This document shows, piece after piece, positions 48,101 through 53,837 of a stretch of 53,837 nucleotides of DNA. Origin of the DNA: Candidatus Woesearchaeota archaeon (GTDB taxonomy: Archaea; Nanobdellota; Nanobdellia; SCGC-AAA011-G17; JACPNG01); the NCBI GenBank assembly GCA_016185605.1, contig JACPNG010000009.1, positions 1-53,837 of the forward strand, read 5' to 3'. The notes under the pieces were generated by a model. The model saw nothing but the letters and a program-made list of their open reading frames with translations. It made no database searches and was not told the origin of the DNA. The translations under genes were made by a program, and so were the position numbers. The number at the start of each line of letters is the position of its first letter. The first letter of the stretch is position 1.

Positions 48101-49028
48101 AAAGGAAAAGCCATTAGATAAAGACACATTCTATGAGGTAAATCCATTATTCAAGCAGATAGCTGAAAAGAACAAATATTTTGGGTTTAATGAAAAGGAA
48201 TTGCTTCAAAAAATAGATGATAACCATAAATCAATTGTTGGAATTAATGAAATTCCAGAAAATATCCAGAAATTATTCCTAACATCCCATGACTTAAGCC
48301 CATTAGACCATGTAAATATGCAGTGTGCATTTCAAAAGCATACAGATAATGCAGTATCAAAAACAGTTAACTTAAGGAATGAAGCCACTATAAAAGATGT
48401 TGAGGAAGTTTATCTTAAAGCTTATGAATTAGGAGCTAAGGGAGTTACAATATACAGAGATGGAAGCAAGCAATTCCAGATATTAAACTTAAATGAAAAA
48501 GAATCTAAGAAGAAAAAAGAAAAATCAGAATCTGAAATGTCAGATTACTATGAGGTTCCAACAGGACAGGGCCCGTTGCATGTCCATATTAATTATGATA
48601 AAGAGGGCCCTATGAAGATTTTTGCTAATATCTCGCCAATAGGAACAGAGATAAGCGGATTGACAACAGCATTGGGAATAATACTAAGCAAATATCTTGA
48701 GATAGGGGGGGATCCTGCCAGATTAATTAAACATCTTAATTCAATAAAAGGTGACAAGCCCTATGGATTCGGGCCAAATAAAGTAGATTCTATTCCTCAT
48801 GGGTTATCAAAGGTATTTAGACAGCATCTAATTAAGACAGGAAGATTAAAGCACTTAAATGGACAGACATTATTGAATGGACAGGCTACATTAAATAGCA
48901 GATCATTAAGTCATGAAGAAAATAATAATGGATTATTTTGCCCAGAATGCTTTAGCACAAATGTTGTGATGGTTTCAGGATGCAGTGAACCAACATGCGT
49001 TGATTGTGGCTATAGCAAATGCGGATAG
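45171..49028 (+). CDS. nrdJ: B12-dependent (class II) ribonucleotide reductase with intein
   Basis: Reduces ribonucleotides using adenosylcobalamin. Extein features: [80 protein letters not shown], and a C-terminal ribbon CPECFSTN...[10 protein letters not shown]. The intein (45828-47192) sits in KQGG|[9 protein letters not shown] use ATG 45171 because AGGGGTGAAA precedes it; a GTG at 45165 is in frame but lies inside the ribosome site. After intein removal about 830 aa remain, normal for NrdJ. It has no stop break, so no mRNA intron here. Confidence 0.95.
   Translation: [1285 protein letters not shown]
45828..47192 (+). other. NrdJ intein with LAGLIDADG endonuclease domain
   Basis: Intein of 455 aa from Cys ([10 protein letters not shown], block A) to Asn (NGFVSHN) before Thr+1. 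Block B [10 protein letters not shown], endonuclease motifs [11 protein letters not shown] and [13 protein letters not shown], both with acidic residues, block F [17 protein letters not shown]. It appears complete and active. It lies near the start of the reductase barrel, a site used by RNR inteins. Confidence 0.95.
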
Positions 49029-49035
49029 ATAAAAA

Positions 49036-49545
49036 ATGAAGATCTATACAAAAGTTGGTGATTTTGGCGAGACTGTTACTTATGGAAATTTAAGGGTACC
49101 AAAAGACAGCTATATCATAGACATTAACGGATATATAGATTCTTTACAGGCATCTTTGGATTTCTGCTGGCTCTATAATAAAGAGTTTAGGGAGATAATA
49201 GAAAAAATAAATATAAAACTATGGCAGCTTGGCGGAGAGATTTCACTTGGAAGCATTGGAAAAGACATAAAGAATCCAATTATTGATAATGACATTAAAG
49301 AATTAGAAAGCTATATAGACAGATTTTCATCCCCTAATAATTTTATAAGATTTACAAACATAGGATCAGTCTATCTTAATGAAGCCAGAATAAGGTGCAG
49401 GGTTCTAGAAAGGGAGTTAACCCAGGTATTAAGAGCTAATTTAATAAGGGAGGATATTTATAAGTACATAAACAGATTATCTGACTTATTGTTTGTTATG
49501 GCTTATAAAATAGAAACAGAGAATGCTGAATCTGACAAAAAATAA
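49036..49545 (+). CDS. PduO-type cob(I)alamin adenosyltransferase
   Basis: Product of 169 aa that makes adenosylcobalamin from ATP and cob(I)alamin. N-terminal IYTKVGDFGETVTYGN (ATP-binding T-K-x-G-D-x-G-x-T) and the RIRCRVLERELTQ helix (family R-x-R-x-x-E-R) near residue 125; final LSDLLFVMAYKIE. It lies 7 nt after nrdJ, whose enzyme uses its product. Confidence 0.93.
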   Translation: MKIYTKVGDFGETVTYGNLRVPKDSYIIDINGYIDSLQASLDFCWLYNKEFREIIEKINIKLWQLGGEISLGSIGKDIKNPIIDNDIKELESYIDRFSSPNNFIRFTNIGSVYLNEARIRCRVLERELTQVLRANLIREDIYKYINRLSDLLFVMAYKIETENAESDKK

Positions 49546-49825
49546 TATAGAAAAAGAACTAAAAGGAAAAATCATAATAGACTTCTGGGCTGACTGGTGC
49601 TATCCGTGCAAGGAGATGTCTCCTTTATTTGAGGAGATAAGCAAGGAAATTAAAGGATTGAAGTTTGCAAAGATTGATGTTGATGAAGAGCCGGAGATAG
49701 CTTCCAGATTTGGGGTGATGAGCATCCCTACTTTTCTACTGCTTAAAGACGGAAAAGAAGTTAAAAGATTTGTAGGGGTAATGGCTAAATCTTCTTTAAA
49801 GGAAAAAATCAAAGAGTCAATATAA
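49523..49825 (+). CDS. trxA: Thioredoxin
   Basis: Product of 100 aa with the thioredoxin fold and active site W25-CYPC (C26, C29) rather than the usual CGPC, plus IDVDEEPEIASRFGVMSIPTFLLLKDG with the cis-Pro. It overlaps the adenosyltransferase gene by 23 nt and would supply electrons to NrdJ. The CYPC dipeptide change may alter the redox potential. Confidence 0.93.
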   Translation: MLNLTKNNIEKELKGKIIIDFWADWCYPCKEMSPLFEEISKEIKGLKFAKIDVDEEPEIASRFGVMSIPTFLLLKDGKEVKRFVGVMAKSSLKEKIKESI

Positions 49826-49866
49826 CCAAACGAAATTCTTTTAAATCTAATTTTTAGATTAAGCTC

Positions 49867-50850
49867 ATGAAGAAATCAATAGATGTATCAAAGAAGAATA
49901 TATTAAAGGAATCTGAAGACATTAAAGGTATTAATATCAAAGGATTTGATTTTAGTAAAGAATTTAATATGGAGAAATTTCTTGATTCTTATGAAACTAC
50001 TGGATTCCAGGCAACTAATCTAAAGAGGGCTATTGAGATAATAAAAAAAATGAGGAGAGACAAGGCTACAATATATCTAGCTTATACCTCTAATATAGTT
50101 ACTTCTGGATTAAGGGAGGTAATAGCTTATCTGGCAAAAAATAAATTAGTAGATGTCCTTATTACAACTGGCGGCGGTGTAGAAGAAGATATTGTAAAGA
50201 CAATAAAGCCGTTTATACTTGGAGATTTTAGATTGGATGGAAAAAAATTAAGAGAAAATGGAATTAATAGAACAGGAAATATCTTAATTCCAAATAACAG
50301 ATATGTGGAATTTGAGAAATTAATGATTCCATTTTATAAAAAATTATATGATAAACAAGTAAAAGATAATAAAATCTTTAGTGTTTCTGAATTGGTATAT
50401 GAACTTGGAAAAGAAGTTAAAGATGAAAATTCAATCTATTACTGGGCGACTAAGAATAATATTCCAGTATTCTGCCCGACATTTACAGATGGATCAGCTG
50501 GAGATATGCTTTATTACTTTAAGAACATGTATCCTGAATTTAAGATAGATATGAGTGATGACATTCCAAAATTAATTGAGATAGGGATGACCTCGAAAAA
50601 GACAGGGGTTATTTGTCTTGGAACAAGTGTAGTTAAGCATCACGCAATAAACGCTAGTCTACACAGGGGCGGGGCAGATTATACTGTTTATGTTACAACA
50701 CAGGAAGAATTTGATGGTTCTGATGCCGGAGCAGAACCAGATGAAGGGGTTTCATGGGGCAAGATAGAAAGTAATAATAATACAGTAAAAGTACATGGAG
50801 ATGCGACAATAATTTTTCCTTTGATTGTTACGGGGGCTTTTAAGGATTAA
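49867..50850 (+). CDS. dys: Deoxyhypusine synthase
   Basis: Transfers the aminobutyl group of spermidine to a lysine of aIF5A. Product of 327 aa: YLAYTSNIVTSGLRE, DVLITTGGGVEEDI, CPTFTDGSAGDM, TSVVKHHAINASLHRGGADYTVYV, and the active-site Lys in EGVSWGKIE near the C-terminus. All typical. A TATA-like TTTTTAGATTAAG and a leaderless-style spacing precede the start. The polyamine genes downstream would supply spermidine. Confidence 0.95.
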   Translation: MKKSIDVSKKNILKESEDIKGINIKGFDFSKEFNMEKFLDSYETTGFQATNLKRAIEIIKKMRRDKATIYLAYTSNIVTSGLREVIAYLAKNKLVDVLITTGGGVEEDIVKTIKPFILGDFRLDGKKLRENGINRTGNILIPNNRYVEFEKLMIPFYKKLYDKQVKDNKIFSVSELVYELGKEVKDENSIYYWATKNNIPVFCPTFTDGSAGDMLYYFKNMYPEFKIDMSDDIPKLIEIGMTSKKTGVICLGTSVVKHHAINASLHRGGADYTVYVTTQEEFDGSDAGAEPDEGVSWGKIESNNNTVKVHGDATIIFPLIVTGAFKD

Positions 50851-50867
50851 AATATAGCGAACTAAAC

Positions 50868-51356
50868 ATGTCTAAAATAAAAATTTTAAAATATAATAAT
50901 CATAGGTTTATGTTTATTGATGATTATCTATGGATGTGGGATACACCTCAAGAAAGAGAACTTCAAAAACAACTTGCAGATAAAGCTTTTGGAGATGTTT
51001 TAGTTGCTGATTATGGCTTCGGAATTCTGATTAAGTTTCTAACAAAAAACCCAAAAGTAAAATCTATTACAATAGTTGAAAAATATAAAGAAGTAATTAA
51101 TAAAATTAAAATATCCAAGAAGGAGATGGAGCGGATAATAATAAAAGATTTTTACAATTTACCAGAAAATAAGAAATTTGATTGCATAATCGGTGATATT
51201 TGGCCAGATATAGATGAGAAATTCTTAAAAGATTATTTAAAATTTAAGTCAAAAGCAAAGAAACTTCTGAAGAAGAATGGTAAAATATTGGCATGGGGCA
51301 AAGACTTCTTTGAATACCTATTACATAAAAAAAGATTATCTAATTTTAAAAACTAG
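50868..51356 (+). CDS. SAM-dependent methyltransferase-like protein
   Basis: Product of 162 aa with a Rossmann-like core, VADYGFGILIKFLTKNPKVKSITIVEK (SAM-site strand then acidic E), FDCIIGDIWPDIDEKFL and LLKKNGKILAWGKDFF. It resembles the aminopropyltransferase/methyltransferase superfamily core but lacks the N-terminal beta domain of spermidine synthase and its GGGDG motif. With speD and arginine decarboxylase next door, an aminopropyltransferase-like role is possible but unproven. It overlaps the end of the ArgDC gene by 4 nt. Confidence 0.6.
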   Translation: MSKIKILKYNNHRFMFIDDYLWMWDTPQERELQKQLADKAFGDVLVADYGFGILIKFLTKNPKVKSITIVEKYKEVINKIKISKKEMERIIIKDFYNLPENKKFDCIIGDIWPDIDEKFLKDYLKFKSKAKKLLKKNGKILAWGKDFFEYLLHKKRLSNFKN

Positions 51357-51871
51357 AATTTTTCTCTATTATAGGGCTCTTTTAATTTATACAATGCCCC
51401 GACAAAAGCACAAACAGGTTCGTCTTTATCATAACATTCTCCGCTAATTGTATATAATTTTACTTCTAAGTCCTCTAGATTTAGTTTAAATCTCTTCAAA
51501 TTTTTCTCATCTTTTGTTATCATATGAGAAAGTGTCCTTTTTAATAAATATCTAACCTCTTTTTCTGAATTACCATGGTGCTCGACAAAATAACCACTCC
51601 CATCTGGATACTGTGTCCATCCAATCCCTGCACAAGCAACATCTCCAGATTTTGAAACTGTATGGTATGATCTTACTAAATCCATAAGATAACCATGTTT
51701 TTTATGCGGAAGATTTAGTTTATCTACAACCTCTATTTCTGCTCTTACTGGAATAACAGAGCTTAATTTATCCAAATTAAGAATGTCTATGCCTGCACCT
51801 CTCAATGCTTCATGAAAAGCAGCTAACTCTGTTGGACCTCTTCCTAAACCTTTAACTAATTTAATTCTCAT
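51353..51871 (-). CDS. Pyruvoyl-dependent arginine decarboxylase
   Basis: Product of 172 aa. Self-cleaving proenzyme with the Ser37-Ser38 site in LDKLSSVIPVRAE, AELAAFHEALRGAGI before it and EHHGNSEKEVRYLLKRTLSHM in the middle. Makes agmatine, first step of polyamine synthesis. It sits 11 nt after speD on the same strand. Confidence 0.93.
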   Translation of the reverse strand: MRIKLVKGLGRGPTELAAFHEALRGAGIDILNLDKLSSVIPVRAEIEVVDKLNLPHKKHGYLMDLVRSYHTVSKSGDVACAGIGWTQYPDGSGYFVEHHGNSEKEVRYLLKRTLSHMITKDEKNLKRFKLNLEDLEVKLYTISGECYDKDEPVCAFVGALYKLKEPYNREKF

Positions 51872-51882
51872 ATTGGACTTAA

Positions 51883-52281
51883 TTATTCTGTTTCTTTAAT
51901 CTCTATCTCAATTTTTTGTCTTGGAATGCTTCTAAGAAAAACTTGTGAATTATAAGATTTAACATTGAAAAATTTTATTATTTCCTGTTCAGCCTTTTTA
52001 GGATCAAAATTTTTGTTGCAGGAGAAAATATCTATAGAGAATAAATTCTTCTCAGGCCAGGTATGTATGCTAATGTGGCTTTCAGCTAATAAGATTATTG
52101 AGGTGTATCCCGATATTTCCTCCTCTTCCACAACAGGAAATTTAAATGTTCTGGGCTTATCAACTTTTGTCATTTTTATTTTATCAGCTAAATAAGAAAC
52201 AAACTCTGCCCCTATTTTTTCATCAGTTAATTTTTTAATATCAAACGAGATGCCGTCAAATAAGAGATTTGTCCCTATCAT
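51883..52281 (-). CDS. speD: S-adenosylmethionine decarboxylase proenzyme
   Basis: Product of 132 aa, pyruvoyl enzyme of the archaeal/bacterial small class. Cleavage site Glu67-Ser68 in LLAESHISIHTWPE, and catalytic Cys88 in DIFSCNKN. Supplies the aminopropyl donor for spermidine. A GGGGTAATAAATG leader shows a possible ribosome site. Confidence 0.95.
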   Translation of the reverse strand: MIGTNLLFDGISFDIKKLTDEKIGAEFVSYLADKIKMTKVDKPRTFKFPVVEEEEISGYTSIILLAESHISIHTWPEKNLFSIDIFSCNKNFDPKKAEQEIIKFFNVKSYNSQVFLRSIPRQKIEIEIKETE

Positions 52282-52452
52282 TTATTACCCCTTATAGAAA
52301 AAGTTTTGTTTATATAGCTATAATTATTTATATAACATACAAAATTGTTTTCTCCGGTTATAAAATAAGTTGCCTTCTTCAATTTCAGTAAGTTAAATTT
52401 ATATTTTATATATTAAAAAAGTATTTATAAATATATCTAATTTCATTTTTTT

Positions 52453-53514
52453 ATGAAAATTTTCATCAAGACTTTTGGATGCCAAGCTAATATCTCAGAT
52501 TCAGAGCAGTTGGCAGGATTATTAGGCAAAGGAAATCAAATTGTTAATTCTGCAGAGGAATCTGAATTAGTAATTGTCAATACATGTTCTGTTAAAGAAA
52601 GGACCCATAACAAGGAAATCAATTTTATCAAGAATATTCCAGAAGGCAAAAAAATATTTGTCGGAGGTTGCTTGACAAAAACAATAGATATAAGAAAACA
52701 CAGAAAGGATATAGATGCAGTTTTTGACACTAATTCAATAACAAAAATCCCTGGAATAATAAAAAATCCAGAAGACTTGTTCTCGGAAACAAAAGAAGAA
52801 AAGATAAACCTTCCAAGGATGAGAAAAGACAAAAATATCGCCAGAATAGTAATACAAGAGGGATGCTTGAATAAATGCAGTTTCTGCGCTACAAAATTAG
52901 CCAGGGGAAATTTAAAATCATATAGAATTGGAGATGTAAAAAGAGAGGTTGAAAAAGCTGTTGAGGAAGGCTGCAAAAAAATATACTTAACAGGCCAGGA
53001 TTTGGGATGCTACGGATTTGACATAAATACTAATCTTCCAGAGTTATTAGATGAATTAACCTCAATTGAGGGGGATTTTAAGATAAGGGTTGTGATGATG
53101 AATCCCTGGCATGTCATAAAAATATTAGATAATTTAATTAGGTCATATAAAAATCCAAAAATAATAAAATTCCTGCATATTCCAGTGCAGTCTGGCTCAG
53201 AAAATGTATTAAAACATATGAGAAGAATCCATACAGTTGAAACATTTAAAACAATTGTTAATAAATTTAAAGAGGATATTCCAGATATAGACATAGCCTC
53301 TGATCTAATTATAGGATATCCAGAAGAGACAGAAGATGATTTCAATCAGACATTAGATTTAGTTAGAGAAATAAAGCCAGATGTTTTAAACATATCTAAG
53401 TTTGCAGCCCGTCCTGGAACTGAGGCATATAAATTAAGAAGATTGCCTTCTGAAGAAATAAAAAGAAGATCTGCCTTATTAGTAAATATATTCAAAGAGA
53501 TAAAAAATAACTAG
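52453..53514 (+). CDS. MiaB-like methylthiotransferase (tRNA ms2t6A type)
   Basis: Product of 353 aa, radical SAM enzyme probably adding a methylthio group to t6A37. N-terminal FeS Cys at KTFGCQANISD, VNTCSVKERTHNK and VGGCLTK; radical SAM motif CLNKCSFC; and FLHIPVQSGSENVLKHMRR, DLIIGYPEETEDDF. The C-terminal TRAM domain of the family (normally about 60 aa) is absent, so it ends just after the radical SAM part. TATA TTTATAAATA precedes the ATG by 20-29 nt. Divergent from speD. Confidence 0.88.
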   Translation: MKIFIKTFGCQANISDSEQLAGLLGKGNQIVNSAEESELVIVNTCSVKERTHNKEINFIKNIPEGKKIFVGGCLTKTIDIRKHRKDIDAVFDTNSITKIPGIIKNPEDLFSETKEEKINLPRMRKDKNIARIVIQEGCLNKCSFCATKLARGNLKSYRIGDVKREVEKAVEEGCKKIYLTGQDLGCYGFDINTNLPELLDELTSIEGDFKIRVVMMNPWHVIKILDNLIRSYKNPKIIKFLHIPVQSGSENVLKHMRRIHTVETFKTIVNKFKEDIPDIDIASDLIIGYPEETEDDFNQTLDLVREIKPDVLNISKFAARPGTEAYKLRRLPSEEIKRRSALLVNIFKEIKNN

Positions 53515-53837
53515 AGTTTTATTTTGTCTGATGCCTGCATGTCCTTCCACGCCATCTCAAACATACTGCTCAAAGCATTTGCAAAATAAGGTGTGCTGGT
53601 CCATATTCCTATGTCATATGTTGGATGGACTTCCTCATCATCCTTGACCATAAACATAATTTCCTTGTTATCAACTATGCAGAATCTTGCACTTATTTTA
53701 TTTACATTTCTTATCTCTGCAATCTTGCTCAAGTCTTTTATTACAACAGAAGATTCTTTTGTAATAGGAGCAGCTATCTTTATCTTAATTCCTTTTTTTG
53801 CCAATCTCTCCAATTCAGGCTTTAAGGAATCAACTTT
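53511..53837 (-). CDS. TrmB-like regulator, C-terminal part (cut by window end)
   Basis: About 108 aa visible, running off the window edge in frame (no stop to 53837). The sequence SKIAEIRNVNKISARFCIVDNKEIMFMVKDDEEVHPTYDIGIWTSTPYFANALSSMFEMAW, given in part, matches the TrmB C-terminal domain. It overlaps the methylthiotransferase gene by 4 nt (convergent). The real start lies outside, so a TTG at 53813 should not be taken as one. Confidence 0.75.
   Translation of the reverse strand, partial: KVDSLKPELERLAKKGIKIKIAAPITKESSVVIKDLSKIAEIRNVNKISARFCIVDNKEIMFMVKDDEEVHPTYDIGIWTSTPYFANALSSMFEMAWKDMQASDKIKL

Overview
The window is a gene-dense, AT-rich stretch of an archaeal genome. It carries Kae1, RtcB with archease, deoxyhypusine synthase, YchF, AlaX, a split archaeal type IV pilus locus, an ArvABC-type vesiculation operon, BHB-intron tRNAs and TATA boxes 22-28 nt upstream of many start codons (leaderless transcripts). 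The very short genes, the large Asn-rich secreted proteins with tail-fibre-like modules and the inteins suggest a DPANN archaeon, probably of the Woesearchaeota/Pacearchaeota type. That lineage call is inference, because no 16S gene is present. No gene-free stretch exceeds 300 bases.

Layout. 54-3811: YchF, then a Nudix hydrolase, an unknown gene and PolX. 3874-17808: a surface and secretome island on the minus strand. It holds a tail-fibre-like protein with an S74 chaperone domain, a 1928-residue secreted protein (phospholipase C-like domain, FG-GAP propeller and stalk), and an upstream array of truncated phospholipase/FG-GAP genes alternating with small membrane-protein genes. A subtilisin-like protease and a Cys-rich MopE-type protein follow. 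17935-25597: HPF-like protein, Kae1, AlaX coupled to a LAGLIDADG protein, an MBL-fold hydrolase, two toxin-antitoxin pairs and ArvC-ArvB-ArvA. 25653-30184: RtcB, COG0523 GTPase, MIP18-type protein and archease. 30185-38081: type IV pilus operon. 38097-44591: adenylate kinase, pterin dehydratase, tRNA-Thr(GGU), tRNA-Leu(UAA), PIG-L deacetylase, XPD-like helicase, tRNA-Thr(CGU), MazG-like protein and a TrmB-like regulator. 44721-49825: ribonucleotide reductase operon (NrdR, B12-dependent NrdJ with intein, cobalamin adenosyltransferase, thioredoxin). 49867-52281: hypusine and polyamine genes. 52453-end: a methylthiotransferase and a partial regulator.

The main discovery candidate is rtcB (25653-28519). 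Its reading frame is broken twice, and both breaks are exactly repaired by removing short segments (32 nt and 12 nt) flanked by bulge-helix-bulge (BHB) structures. The 12-nt one is a perfect BHB. The reconstructed protein also carries a 453-residue intein, and the mature length is 487 aa, normal for archaeal RtcB. RtcB is the ligase that joins BHB-spliced exons, so the gene appears to need its own product for expression. The same window holds archease (the RtcB activator) and three intron-bearing tRNAs. One of these is a tRNA-Leu(UAA) that I can only fold if four introns (31, 44, 32 and 30 nt) are removed, leaving an 86-nt type II tRNA.

The second candidate is the phospholipase-like cassette array (11131-15017). 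Truncated N-terminal domains end in, or lie near, sequence nearly identical to the full-length gene, and each is preceded by a small membrane-protein gene. This layout resembles an N-terminal domain-switching or toxin/immunity reservoir.
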